In this document: positions 51,869 through 60,810 of the stretch, one piece after another
Numbering within the stretch: position 1 is the stretch's first letter
How the letters are laid out: each line of letters starts with the position of its first letter
Assembly: GCA_963729275.1 (NCBI GenBank)
Contig: CAVSNH010000013.1
Coordinates: 1,364,001-1,428,000 of the forward strand
From: CAVSNH01 sp963729275
GTDB lineage: Bacteria > Actinomycetota > Acidimicrobiia > Acidimicrobiales > RAAP-2
Reading direction: 5' to 3'
Length of the DNA stretch: 64,000 nt
The notes under the pieces: generated by a model
Database searches by the model: none
What the model was told of the DNA's origin: nothing
What the model saw: the letters and a program-made list of their open reading frames with translations, nothing else
Program-made: the position numbers and the translations under genes

Positions 51869-52367
51869 CCTCGTCGGCCATCGCCGGCTCGTCCCACCAG
51901 GTCTCGGCGTCGAGATCCTCGGGTCGTCGGGAGAGAACGACCGGGGACGCGGTGGCGATGATCACGAAGAGCACGAGGGTGATGAAGTGAATGGTCGAGC
52001 ACCACAGGCAGATGGCCTTGATCTGGAACAACTCGGCGTAGATCAGGTAGAGGATCGTGCCGACCCCGACGATCGAGCCGGCCAAGCGGGCGAGGTGGAC
52101 GATGCGGTGGGGCGAGGACCAAGCCGGCGGCACGCACAGAGCCAGCATGGGGACGAAGAAGAACAGGCCGAGCATGGCCACGGGGATGACACCGAAGATC
52201 TCCGACTGCGGGCTCGTCGTGACCTTCTCGCAGTTGATGGTGGCACTGGTCACCGGGCAGGTCAGGAGGTGCGCGTCGAAGTGGCTGATGGTCAGATAGA
52301 TGGAGATCCCGATGCCGGCGACGCAGAGCAGCGAGGTGACGATGGCTTGCCAGCGGAGTCGCGGCAC
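51861..52367 (-). CDS. Vitamin K epoxide reductase (VKOR) family membrane protein
   Basis: 168 residues, four membrane helices. Loop Cys residues are in LLTCPVTSATINCEKV and the active-site CxxC in KAICLWCSTIHFITL. VKOR reoxidises periplasmic thiol oxidoreductases using quinone. GTG start at 52367, 15 bp after the DUF929 copy 2 gene. With the flanking DUF929 proteins it makes a complete disulfide-formation module. Confidence 0.93.
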   Translation of the reverse strand: MPRLRWQAIVTSLLCVAGIGISIYLTISHFDAHLLTCPVTSATINCEKVTTSPQSEIFGVIPVAMLGLFFFVPMLALCVPPAWSSPHRIVHLARLAGSIVGVGTILYLIYAELFQIKAICLWCSTIHFITLVLFVIIATASPVVLSRRPEDLDAETWWDEPAMADEGG

Positions 52368-52382
52368 GGTGCGTCTCGCCGA

Positions 52383-53483
52383 TCAGGTGAGCTTGAGGGC
52401 CTTGGCGGCGGTTCGGACTCCGGGGCTGTCACACACCGAGGCCGGAGCGTTGGAGGAGGCGGCGCACACCGCGGCGCTGATGTAGTTGGCCGTTCCCACG
52501 ATGGCCTGGGTGGCCGGGTTGGTGGGGTCGTCGAGGCCGCCGGCGATCTCCGACCAGGTGAGGCCGGCCAGGATTCCCGGATCGTAACTGGCCGACGAGA
52601 TGAGGACCCGGTTGTTGATGTCGATGAAGGGGAAGGCGATCTCTCCGCTCGTGTTGCCGGGGACGAACTTGGAGGAGCTGTAGGTGGAGATCGCCTGGGC
52701 TTCCTCTTTGGTCGGAGTTTGCAGAGTCTTGTAGCCGCCGCTTGCCAGTGGGATGTTGGTGTACGTCTCGATGGGCACGAAGTTGATGTAGGGACTGGTC
52801 AAGGTGGCACCGTAGAAACTGAAGGTGTGAGTCTCCGGGTCGACGTCGGTGTGCGACGACGCCGTGATCTTGAGGCCTGACCATGTGCCGAATCGCGCCA
52901 GCGCCGCCGCCATTGCCCAGCGCTCGGCCGCGCAGTACGGGCAGTACTCGGCCCCGTAATAGAGCATCGACGGCGACTTCCCGTCGAGCTTCAGCGACGG
53001 CTGGCCGCTGATGACGATGGGTGCGGTCACCTGCGAAGAATCGATCCCTACCTGATTGAACACCGAGGCCGGGATGGTGGTCACGTCGTGCACGACCGAA
53101 GCGGGTGCGGCCACGACCGGTGTGTAGGAAAGGTTGGTGGTCGAGCTGGAGGTGAGCTTCACGACGACGAAGACGACCACGACGACGATCACTATCCCCA
53201 CCGAACCCCAGGCCAACATGGCGCCGGAGATCCGGCGGGGCGGTGGCGGAGCCGGCGGTCGGGAACCAGGTCGCGGTCGGTTGCCGCCGCCACCCGGACC
53301 GCCGCCGCCGCTTCGCGGCGCCGGGCCCGAACGTCCACCGGGGGCTTTGGTCGACACCGGGCGGCTCTGTGCCTTGCTCCGCTCCTTGGCGCTCTGGCCG
53401 CCTTGTGGCTTCGGACGGTTGCCACCAGTGCCCGTCTTCTGGCCGCTGGCGCCTGTTTTGCCCTGCTCCCGTGCCATTGCCAC
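52383..53483 (-). CDS. Membrane-anchored DUF929 thioredoxin-like protein (copy 2)
   Basis: 366 residues. A basic, Gly/Pro/Lys-rich tail (~80 residues) precedes one membrane helix (VGIVIVVVVVFVVVKL), then the DUF929 domain with GAEYCPYCAAERWAMAAALARFG. Its C-terminal third is close to copy 1. Start is GTG 53483 or ATG 53477. It is first in the three-gene run and may donate disulfides to exported substrates, with VKOR regenerating it. Confidence 0.85.
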   Translation of the reverse strand: MAMAREQGKTGASGQKTGTGGNRPKPQGGQSAKERSKAQSRPVSTKAPGGRSGPAPRSGGGGPGGGGNRPRPGSRPPAPPPPRRISGAMLAWGSVGIVIVVVVVFVVVKLTSSSTTNLSYTPVVAAPASVVHDVTTIPASVFNQVGIDSSQVTAPIVISGQPSLKLDGKSPSMLYYGAEYCPYCAAERWAMAAALARFGTWSGLKITASSHTDVDPETHTFSFYGATLTSPYINFVPIETYTNIPLASGGYKTLQTPTKEEAQAISTYSSSKFVPGNTSGEIAFPFIDINNRVLISSASYDPGILAGLTWSEIAGGLDDPTNPATQAIVGTANYISAAVCAASSNAPASVCDSPGVRTAAKALKLT

Positions 53484-53710
53484 CTAGTCCTGTGTGTGCT
53501 CACGCACCGTGATTCGGTCGGCGCGAGCGTAACTGGTCAGGCGGGTGCCAGGTAGTCGCCCGGAGGTCCCCACCACGCCGCGTGGTGGCGAGCGCCGATG
53601 CCCGCCCGACGCGTGATAAAGCGCCCACCTGCGGGAACGCACCGCTTACACTGGCGCCGCATGCTCGTCGAGGTGTTCGGTCGCGCTCTGTTCGGATGGA
53701 GCGGTCGCCC

Positions 53711-54646
53711 ATGACCGCTTCATCTGCCGTGCCGCCCCGATGGCGTGCCCAAACCGACACGGTCGCGCCGCAGAAGTCCCCCTCGGCGCCGGCCGTGCAC
53801 TGGACGAGCGTCATGGTGGACAACCACCGGGTGTCCTACGGAGTCGCCGGGTCCGGTCCGCCGGCTCTCTTCCTCCACGGGTGGGGACTTCGTCCCAACG
53901 CCTACCGCCGTCCCATCGCGGCGATGGCCAACGCCGGGTGTCGCGTGTTCGCGCCGGCCCTCCCCGGCTTCGGCGGCACCCACGAGCTCGACGCGCCGGA
54001 ACGGTCGTTCGCCGGATACGGCGGCTGGGTCAGCCGGTTTCTCGACGCCGTCGGGGCGGACAAGGTGGCCCTCGCCGCCGGCCACTCCTTCGGAGGTGGC
54101 GTGGCCACTGCGTACGTCGCCCTCCACCCGGAGCGCGCCTCCTCGCTGCTCCTGGCCAATGCCGTCGGAGGGCCCACCTGGGCCGCGTTCCCAGACGAGC
54201 TCCGCACAATGGTTCAACGACCAGTGTGGGACTGGGTCCACCAGATGAGCAGCGACGTCATCTCCTCGCCGCGCCTGGCCCTGTTGCTGCCGACGCTGGT
54301 GGAGGACTTCCTGCCCAACCTCATCCACAATCCGCTGGGCATGTTCCGGACGGGCGAGTTCATCCGTCGCGCCGACCTGGTGGCCGAGGTACGTGCCATC
54401 GCCACCGCCGGCATCCCGGTCGTCGTCGTCTGGTCTGACCGAGACCGGCTCGTCCCGCGCACCTGCTTTGACGACCTGCGCCATGCCGCCGGCGTCGACG
54501 GCCACGTCGTCGACGGTCGCCACACCTGGCTGATCTCCGACCCGGCTCGTTTCGGTGAGCTGGCCCTCGACGCGCTTGTCCAGTCGGGCGCCCTCATCAC
54601 CGGAGCCAGCCCTTCCGACGACGGCGAGGCTGCCACCGCCTGCTGA
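53711..54646 (+). CDS. Alpha/beta hydrolase-fold protein
   Basis: 311 residues from the ATG at 53711 (GGAG nine bases before). The oxyanion motif is FLHGWGLRPNAY, the nucleophile elbow is AGHSFGGGVATAY, and later VVWSDRDRLVPRTCFDD holds the Asp and DGRHTWLISDP the His. It is typical of esterases, haloalkane dehalogenases and related enzymes. Substrate unknown. It is divergent from the DUF929 gene. Confidence 0.88.
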   Translation: MTASSAVPPRWRAQTDTVAPQKSPSAPAVHWTSVMVDNHRVSYGVAGSGPPALFLHGWGLRPNAYRRPIAAMANAGCRVFAPALPGFGGTHELDAPERSFAGYGGWVSRFLDAVGADKVALAAGHSFGGGVATAYVALHPERASSLLLANAVGGPTWAAFPDELRTMVQRPVWDWVHQMSSDVISSPRLALLLPTLVEDFLPNLIHNPLGMFRTGEFIRRADLVAEVRAIATAGIPVVVVWSDRDRLVPRTCFDDLRHAAGVDGHVVDGRHTWLISDPARFGELALDALVQSGALITGASPSDDGEAATAC

Positions 54647-54722
54647 CGCCAGCGGGTAGCCGTGGTCAGCCTCTGAGACCTGCGTCGAAGGCGGCGCCGA
54701 GGGCCGGCGGTACCCTCGAGGA

Positions 54723-55670
54723 ATGGTCGTACCCGCCCGCGACGCCGCCACCGTCATGCTCGTGCGGGACGCCGTCGACGACGGCGGCTCTCCCGGCATC
54801 GAGGTCTGCATGCTGCGTCGGAACCTGGCCTCTGAATTCGTGGCCGGCGCCTATGTCTTCCCGGGCGGGTCGGTCGATCCGGACGACTCCAGCCTCGAGG
54901 CCATGGCCCTCTGCGAAGGGCGCAATGACGTCGAGGCCAGTGTCATCCTGGGCGTCGCGTCGGGTGGGTTGGCCTTTTGGGTCGCCGCCTTGCGCGAATG
55001 CTTCGAGGAGGCCGGGGTGCTGGTGGCGCGCCACCGGACGGATGGCGACAGCAGCGAGGGCGACAGCGACGGGCGGTCGGGTCTGCTCCAGAACCTGGAC
55101 GACGACGACGCCGCCCGGCTGGCCGGCTACCGGCACGAGCTCAACGCCGGCCGGATGGGGATCGTCGAGGTCTGCCGACGTGAAGGCTTGTTCCTGGCTG
55201 TCGACGCCGTCCACTACGTGAGCCACTGGATCACACCTGAGGTCGCGCCCCGCCGCTACGACACCCGTTTCTTCGTGACCACGGCGCCGCCCGGTCAGGA
55301 AGTTCGTCACGACGATGCCGAGACCATCGCCTCGTTGTGGATCCGGCCATCCGACGCATTGGCCCGCTTCGTGGCGGGCGAGATCGAGATGCTGCCGCCC
55401 ACCATTTCCAACTTCAGGGCCCTGGCCGACTTCACGACCAGCCAGGAGGTCATGGCCTGGGCGAGGACGGTCACCACCGTGCCCACCGTGCTGCCCATCG
55501 TCGAGTTCGACCACGGCGACGTGCTCATCTTCCGCCCCGGCGACAGGGGGTACGAGGAGGCGGCGGCCCGGGCCGCGTCGGGGGTGACCCCCTCCGAAGG
55601 GTGGCCGCCGGCCGGCGCTGCCGGGCTCGGCCGTCTGTCCGGCACCGAGCGGCGAGCCGGTCCCGACTGA
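54723..55670 (+). CDS. NUDIX-like hydrolase (NUDT19-type)
   Basis: 315 residues. It begins ARDAATVMLVRDAVDDGG, then AGAYVFPGGSVDPDD and ALRECFEEAGVLVARH; the NUDIX box (GX5EX7REUXEEXGU) is recognisable but stretched by an insert, as in eukaryotic NUDT19 and bacterial relatives that act on CoA-type or nucleotide substrates. It follows the alpha/beta hydrolase by 76 bp and converges with mrp. Confidence 0.82.
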   Translation: MVVPARDAATVMLVRDAVDDGGSPGIEVCMLRRNLASEFVAGAYVFPGGSVDPDDSSLEAMALCEGRNDVEASVILGVASGGLAFWVAALRECFEEAGVLVARHRTDGDSSEGDSDGRSGLLQNLDDDDAARLAGYRHELNAGRMGIVEVCRREGLFLAVDAVHYVSHWITPEVAPRRYDTRFFVTTAPPGQEVRHDDAETIASLWIRPSDALARFVAGEIEMLPPTISNFRALADFTTSQEVMAWARTVTTVPTVLPIVEFDHGDVLIFRPGDRGYEEAAARAASGVTPSEGWPPAGAAGLGRLSGTERRAGPD

Positions 55671-55690
55671 GGACCGAGGGAGCGGGCCCC

Positions 55691-56932
55691 TCAGACGGCG
55701 ATCTCGGGTGGGGGCTCGGCCTCGCCGTCCGCCCCGTCGCCCCTACCCGATCGACCCACCCCGTCCTCGACGGCCGACTCGATCAGGTCGAGCAGGCGGG
55801 CGCTGCACCCGTCCATAGCCAGGACGGGGGCGATGGTGGTGGTGACGGCAGCGGCGATCTCGTCGAAGGCGTCGGCGATGGGCTGACCCGTCTGCAGCGC
55901 CACCGGCTCCCCGCGGTCGCCGCCGGCGGCCACGGCCGGGTCGAGCGGGATGGTGCCGATGAGGGGCACCCCGATGTCGGCGGCCAGGCGCTGGCCGCCG
56001 CCCGATCCGAACAGGGCATAGGACGTGCCGTGCTCGCAGGTGAAGTCGCTCATGTTCTCGATGACCCCGGCCACCCGTAGGTAGCCCTTGCGAGCCATGT
56101 CCGCGGTCCGGGCAGCCACCTTCTGGGCGGCGAGTTGCGGCGTGGTCACCACGATGACCTCGGCCCGGGGCAGCATGCGGGCGAGCCCCATCTGGATGTC
56201 ACCGGTGCCGGGCGGCATGTCGATGAGCAGGTAGTCGAGGTCACCCCAGTGCACATCCTCGAGGAATTGCTGCACGGCGCGGTTGAGGACGAGACCGCGC
56301 CACATGATGGCGCTGTCCTCGTCGGCCAGGAATCCCATGGAGAGCACGCGCAGCAACCCGCTGCCCACCTTGCGCTCGAGGGGGACCATCTTCTTGTGAC
56401 GGGCTTCGATCTCACCCTGCATCCCGAGCAACCGAGGTATCGAGAAGCCCCAGATGTCGGCGTCGAGCACCCCCACGGTGTGACCCCGCCGGGCCAGGGC
56501 CACGGCCAGGTTCACGGTGACCGAGCTCTTCCCCACCCCGCCCTTGCCCGAAGAGATGGCCAGCACCCTGGTGTTGGCCGGGATGTCCGTCTTCGGAGCC
56601 TCGTCCCGAGCCAGAAATCGGGCCCTGGCCATGACCGCCTTGCGCTGCTCGGCGTCCATGACCCCGGTCGTGACCGACACCCGGGACACCCCGGGGAGGG
56701 CCGAAAGGCGGGTCTCGACGTCCTGTTGCAGTTGTGTTCGGAGGGGGCAGGCAGCCACGGTGAGGGCCACGCCCACGTCGACGGCACCCTCCTCGTCGAC
56801 GGCGATGCCCGAGACCATGCCGAGCTCCACGATGTCAGCCCCGAGCTCCGGGTCCATCACCTCGCGCAGGGCGGCGCGGACGGCATCGGTGCCGGGTGGA
56901 CGCCCCCCCGCCGCGTTGTTGGAGCTGATCAC
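55691..56932 (-). CDS. mrp: Mrp/NBP35-type Fe-S cluster carrier ATPase
   Basis: 413 residues. An N-terminal MIP18/DUF59-like domain (ALREVMDPELGADIVELGMV) is followed by the P-loop SSGKGGVGKSSVTVNLAVALAR and the switch motifs VLDADIWGFSIPRL and LLIDMPPGTGDIQ. It carries and transfers Fe-S clusters. The CxxC found in many Mrp proteins is not obvious. It diverges from the A-type carrier gene across 146 bp, so the two probably act together in cluster assembly. Confidence 0.93.
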   Translation of the reverse strand: MISSNNAAGGRPPGTDAVRAALREVMDPELGADIVELGMVSGIAVDEEGAVDVGVALTVAACPLRTQLQQDVETRLSALPGVSRVSVTTGVMDAEQRKAVMARARFLARDEAPKTDIPANTRVLAISSGKGGVGKSSVTVNLAVALARRGHTVGVLDADIWGFSIPRLLGMQGEIEARHKKMVPLERKVGSGLLRVLSMGFLADEDSAIMWRGLVLNRAVQQFLEDVHWGDLDYLLIDMPPGTGDIQMGLARMLPRAEVIVVTTPQLAAQKVAARTADMARKGYLRVAGVIENMSDFTCEHGTSYALFGSGGGQRLAADIGVPLIGTIPLDPAVAAGGDRGEPVALQTGQPIADAFDEIAAAVTTTIAPVLAMDGCSARLLDLIESAVEDGVGRSGRGDGADGEAEPPPEIAV

Positions 56933-57078
56933 CTGGTCAAATCTACCGGCCGGCCTCCGACGGTGGCCCCATGGGGCGGGCGACCGGTTCGGGTTTCACG
57001 CCGGGTACGCTGGTGGCCAGCAACGACCGCGGGTGCCGGTCTTCGTTGGCCGCTGTCCACAGGGTTCGAGGAGGAAGC

Positions 57079-57444
57079 GTGAGCTCCACCATGCAGTCCG
57101 TCACCATCGGGAAGAAGCCGACCCCCGTGACCCTGACCGACATCGCCGCGGCCAAGGTGTCCGAGCTGCTGTCCCAGGAAGACGTGGACGGCCTGGCCCT
57201 GCGGGTGGCCGTGCGTCCCGGTGGCTGCTCCGGGTTCAGCTACGAGATGTACTTCGACTCGGAAGTCGCCGACGATGACGTCGTGCGCGAGTTCGGGTCG
57301 GTGACCGTGGTGGTCGACCCGACCAGCGCGGACCTGCTCAAGGGTTCCACCCTCGACTATTCGGACGGCCTCCAGGGTGCCGGGTTCCACGTCGTGAACC
57401 CGAACGCCACCCGGACCTGCGGCTGCGGTTCATCCTTCAGCTGA
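57079..57444 (+). CDS. A-type Fe-S carrier (ErpA/IscA/HesB family)
   Basis: 121 residues from the GTG at 57079 (GAGGAGG just upstream; an ATG at 57091 is possible). The three conserved Cys residues are in RPGGCSGFSYEM and TRTCGCGSSF. A-type proteins accept and deliver [2Fe-2S] or [4Fe-4S] clusters. The gene is divergent from mrp and its stop overlaps an 8-bp tandem repeat. Confidence 0.92.
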   Translation: MSSTMQSVTIGKKPTPVTLTDIAAAKVSELLSQEDVDGLALRVAVRPGGCSGFSYEMYFDSEVADDDVVREFGSVTVVVDPTSADLLKGSTLDYSDGLQGAGFHVVNPNATRTCGCGSSFS

Positions 57445-57473
57445 TCCGCTGATCCGCTGATCCACTGATCCAC
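57442..57473 (+). repeat. Four copies of an 8-bp tandem repeat
   Basis: TGATCCGC, TGATCCGC, TGATCCAC, TGATCCAC run from the stop codon of the A-type carrier gene. Because 8 is not a multiple of 3, the TGA triplets fall in all three forward frames (57442, 57450, 57458, 57466). It is a natural three-frame stop and could change copy number by slippage. Confidence 0.85.
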
Positions 57474-57530
57474 CTCCGGGTCGACGGCGTCGACGTCGTC
57501 GTCGAGGACGAACAAGCCACTCTTCTCGAC

Positions 57531-59093
57531 GTGCTGCGCGCCCAGTGCGGTGTGCGCTCGGCCAAGGACGGTTGCAGCCCTCAGGGCCAGTGCGGCTGTT
57601 GCACGGTCTGGGTCGACGGCGCCCCCCGCGTGGCCTGCGTCACCCCGGTACGGCGGATGACGGGCCGGCAGATCACCACCCTCGAAGGGCTCGACACCGG
57701 CCAACGGGAACGGTGGGCCGCCGCCCTTCTGGCCAGCGGGGGCAGCCAATGCGGGTTCTGCACTCCAGGGATCATCATGCGCCTGGCTGCCCCGGCCGGC
57801 GGCACGCGGGCTCAGACCGGCAGCCATGACCGGGTCGACCATGGCCTGGCCGCCCACCTGTGCCGGTGCACCGGATGGCAGACCATCGTCGAGGCGGCTG
57901 ATTCCGTCGCCAAGGGCGGCCCGGTGCCGGCCAGCGCCCCGGACCGCGACCTGGCGGCGGCGGCGGCCCGAGCCGCCCTCGAAGGCGGCGTTCCCCAGCG
58001 GGTGGGATCGGGCACTGTGCTCGGGGACGGCGGCTTCGCCGACGACACCTGCCCGCCGGACGCGCTGGTGGCGGTGCCGGACGGGCGCGGTGGATACGCG
58101 GTGGGCGACACCCTGGCCGAGGTGCGACGGCAGGCCGGCAAGGTTCAGGGCCGCAGCGTCCCGGGATCGCTGGCTCATCCGGTGGCCGTACCGGATGGCG
58201 GCTGGGACCTCACTCTGCAAACCACCTGGGTGGAGCCTGGCTATCTCGAGACGGACGCGTCGTGGTGTCTACCCGGGGGTGAGCCGGCCTCGGCCTGCGC
58301 CAACGGCGGGGCCTTCGGCGCCAAGCAGCGGTCACCGGTGGGCGCCGTCGCCCGTCGGTTGGCCGACGAGCACGGCCGGCCGGTCCGTGTCCTCTGGTCG
58401 CGGGAGGACGTCGTGCGCTTCGGCCCGAAGCGTCCCCCGGTCGGCGTCGGCGTCGACGCGTCAGGTGCAGGGATCATGCGGGTCGGGCTGAACGGCGAGG
58501 AGGTGGAGTCGCCCGAGTGGCCCGAGGTCCTGGCCCGCCTCGGCGCCATGGCCCCGGGGCTCACGGTGGAGACGGTGGAGGTCGCCGGGCCGCCGGTCTC
58601 GATCGACCTTCGGGCTGCGGTGTGGGCCGAGGCCGCGGTGATCGCCGCCGCCGCACGCGCTCTTGACCGGAAGGCCGGTGGCGCCACTCCCGGTGAGCCG
58701 GTCGAGGTGGTGGCACCGAACGGTGGCCGGGCGGTCGTGCGCTTCCCGGCCGGCGCGGGCGGCCCCGTCGAGGTCGAGGTCGAGGCGGGCGAGATTCTCG
58801 ACGCCGTCGTCCTCCGCTCCTACTGCATTGGTGCCGTGCACCAGGCGCTCGGCTGGGTCCTCTCCGAGGGCATCGCCGTCGACGAACAAGGGGAGGTGCG
58901 CGATCTCACCGTCCGCTCCTTCGGCATTCTGCCGTCTCGGGCCATGCCCGAGGTCCGGGTCACCGCCCTTCCGTCCAAGGCCCCCGCGGTCAACGGCTCC
59001 GACGCCGTGATGGCGGCGGCCGCCGCCGCCTGCTGGATCGAACGAGACCTTCCGTCGGCGTGGCCGATCGACCGGTCAGGACCGCGGCGCTGA
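57531..59093 (+). CDS. Compact molybdenum-hydroxylase-like protein with N-terminal [2Fe-2S] domains
   Basis: At least 520 residues. Homology to the plant-type ferredoxin domain extends upstream of the GTG at 57531 to about 57468 (LRVDGVDVVVEDEQATLLDV), but no ATG, GTG or TTG exists in that stretch after the TGA at 57450. The first cluster motif is DGCSPQGQCGCCTV, the second is SQCGFCTPGIIMRLA with LCRCTGWQTIV. The rest resembles parts of the molybdopterin domain (GGAFGAKQRSPVGAVARRLA, RVLWSREDVVRFGPKRPP) but is far shorter than usual xanthine/CO dehydrogenase large subunits. It may be an unusual fused form, or a decayed one. Function uncertain. Confidence 0.7.
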   Translation: MLRAQCGVRSAKDGCSPQGQCGCCTVWVDGAPRVACVTPVRRMTGRQITTLEGLDTGQRERWAAALLASGGSQCGFCTPGIIMRLAAPAGGTRAQTGSHDRVDHGLAAHLCRCTGWQTIVEAADSVAKGGPVPASAPDRDLAAAAARAALEGGVPQRVGSGTVLGDGGFADDTCPPDALVAVPDGRGGYAVGDTLAEVRRQAGKVQGRSVPGSLAHPVAVPDGGWDLTLQTTWVEPGYLETDASWCLPGGEPASACANGGAFGAKQRSPVGAVARRLADEHGRPVRVLWSREDVVRFGPKRPPVGVGVDASGAGIMRVGLNGEEVESPEWPEVLARLGAMAPGLTVETVEVAGPPVSIDLRAAVWAEAAVIAAAARALDRKAGGATPGEPVEVVAPNGGRAVVRFPAGAGGPVEVEVEAGEILDAVVLRSYCIGAVHQALGWVLSEGIAVDEQGEVRDLTVRSFGILPSRAMPEVRVTALPSKAPAVNGSDAVMAAAAAACWIERDLPSAWPIDRSGPRR

Positions 59094-59136
59094 CGACCGG
59101 ATCGGTGGGCGGGACCTCTGCCTAAGCTCAGCCGCT

Positions 59137-59511
59137 GTGTCCGCTCCACTCGGTCCGTACACCCCCATCGTTGCCGCCGGTCCCTGGCTCGTGTGCTCCG
59201 GCCAGCTCGGTGTGGCGCCGGACCAGTCGGGTGCGCCGACACTGGTCGACGGTGGGGCGGCGGCCCAGCTGGCCCAGGCGCTCGGCAACGCCGCCGAGCT
59301 GCTCGCCGGCCAGGGTTCCAGTCCCGAGGACGTGGTCAAGACGACCGTGTTCGTCACCGACATGAGCCAAGGGCCGGCCGTCAACGAGGCCTACGTGCGG
59401 TTCTTCGGTGACCACCGGCCGGCCCGGTCGATGGTGGGCGTCGCCGCCCTCCCGCTCGGGGCGCAGGTCGAGGTCGAGCTCTGGGCGTACCGCGAGCCCT
59501 CCTCTGGGTGA
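59137..59511 (+). CDS. RidA/YjgF-family protein
   Basis: 124 residues with GTG start at 59137. The Rid fold is seen in GPYTPIVAAGPWLVCSGQLG, LGNAAELLAGQGSSPEDVVKTTVFV and PARSMVGVAALPLGAQVEVEL. True RidA enzymes deaminate reactive enamines and carry a conserved Arg; here the region RPARSMVGV supplies it. It lies 44 bp after the molybdenum-hydroxylase-like gene. Confidence 0.88.
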   Translation: MSAPLGPYTPIVAAGPWLVCSGQLGVAPDQSGAPTLVDGGAAAQLAQALGNAAELLAGQGSSPEDVVKTTVFVTDMSQGPAVNEAYVRFFGDHRPARSMVGVAALPLGAQVEVELWAYREPSSG

Positions 59512-59527
59512 ACCCGGCGTCAGCCGG

Positions 59528-60208
59528 TCAGGGCGCCCAGCTGGTCTGACCGAAGCGGTAGCCCACCGAGCGCACCGTCTGGATGAGGTGGGCGTGCTCC
59601 TCGCCGAGCTTGGCTCGCAGGCGCCGGATGTGGACGTCGACCGTCCTCGCCCCTCCGTAGTACTCGTAGCCCCATACCCGGCTGAGCAGCGTCTCGCGGG
59701 TGAAGACCTTGCCCGGTCGGGCCGCCAGGAAGCGCAGCAGCTCGTATTCCATGAAGGTGAGGTCGAGAACCCGCCCGGACACGGCCGCCTGGTACGTCTC
59801 CAGGTTGAGGACGAGTGGGCCGTGCTCGACCAGGTCGGGCCGTAGGCCTCGTCCCGTCCGCCAGAACAGGTGGGCGAGCCGGGCGGTGAGCTCGTCGGGG
59901 TCGATCGGCTCGAGGCAGATGTCGTCGAAGAGGTCCTCGCGGAGCTCGAGCTCTCCGAGCTGGCCGGACGGCAGCACCACCAGGACGGGGGCGAGGGGGA
60001 TCTCACGCTTGCGGAGATGGCGACAGAGGACGAAGGCACCCATGGGGTCCTCGCCGCTGCAGATGACCGCCCCCGACCACCCGTCCTCGGGCTCATCGGT
60101 GTCGGCCGCCTCGGCGCGCTCGATGCCCTGCCAGCGGTAGCCGGCCCGGTTGAGGACGTCGGTCACCTGGCGCGGGGGATTGGCCGGGAAGCACAGCAGC
60201 GGCTCCAA
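59528..60208 (-). CDS. GlnR-like OmpR-family regulator with degenerate receiver
   Basis: 226 residues from a TTG start at 60208, preceded by GGAGGG. The winged helix matches actinobacterial GlnR closely: VLDLTFMEYELLRFLAARPG, VFTRETLLSRVWGYEYYGG and TVRSVGYRFG. The N-terminal receiver lacks the acidic pocket and phospho-Asp (GAVICSGEDPMGAF at that place), as in GlnR. It probably controls nitrogen metabolism. The end of a glutamine synthetase gene is 58 bp upstream on the same strand, which fits. Confidence 0.82.
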   Translation of the reverse strand: MEPLLCFPANPPRQVTDVLNRAGYRWQGIERAEAADTDEPEDGWSGAVICSGEDPMGAFVLCRHLRKREIPLAPVLVVLPSGQLGELELREDLFDDICLEPIDPDELTARLAHLFWRTGRGLRPDLVEHGPLVLNLETYQAAVSGRVLDLTFMEYELLRFLAARPGKVFTRETLLSRVWGYEYYGGARTVDVHIRRLRAKLGEEHAHLIQTVRSVGYRFGQTSWAP

Positions 60209-60265
60209 GTTTCCGATCCCTCCGTCCTCGCCCGTTCCCGTCCGCGTCCGATCCCGACGTGCCGG

Positions 60266-60374
60266 CTACAGCAGCGGGAGGTAGCGGGCGAGCTCGAACT
60301 GGCTCACCTGCGCGGTGTACTCGGCCCATTCGGCCTGCTTGTTGCGGATAAACCATTCGAACACGTGGTCAGAT
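60266..60374 (-). pseudogene. Glutamine synthetase (glnA) 3' end, truncated
   Basis: The minus strand encodes DHVFEWFIRNKQAEWAEYTA followed by QVSQFELARYLPLL and TAG at 60266. This is the conserved C-terminus of glutamine synthetase I. Upstream (above about 60374) the frame meets TGA and resemblance stops. Sequence there becomes AT-rich, so the gene was cut at this junction, either by an insertion/rearrangement or by assembly. Confidence 0.85.
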
Positions 60375-60810
60375 TCAGATCACGCCGAAAATCGAGCTGA
60401 CCTGAGTTCGAAAAACGCGGGGGGTAGCCTGTTCCGCAGCCTGGATGCCAACCATTCAGTGCCCAATAGACCTAAAAAGGGCGAAATGAAAGATTTGCAA
60501 GGTAGGGGGGAATCCTTCGCTACTACAGTCGGAATAGGCTTTTTCAAAGGGGGCCTCCACGATCGCGTCAGTTCCCATCCACAGCTAACATGCGGAAAAG
60601 CCTTCAAGTATGGGTTTCGAGAAAGCAAACAAACCAATCAACCTGCTGCCCATACCCATCCACGTCACTCAACCACCGATATCAACCGCGTGCTGCTGTT
60701 CAGAAAGAATCATCTGTTATAAGTTCGGCTCCAAATTTTTCCAGGAGTTTTGCAACACCCTTCAAATCAGGGTCATGAAAGCTTGCTTTTCCCTTAGTGC
60801 ACTCGCTCCC
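60375..60810. other. AT-rich junction segment without recognised gene
   Basis: About 436 bp of clearly lower GC than the preceding 60 kb. Only short unrelated frames are present and none resembles a known protein. Confidence 0.5.
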
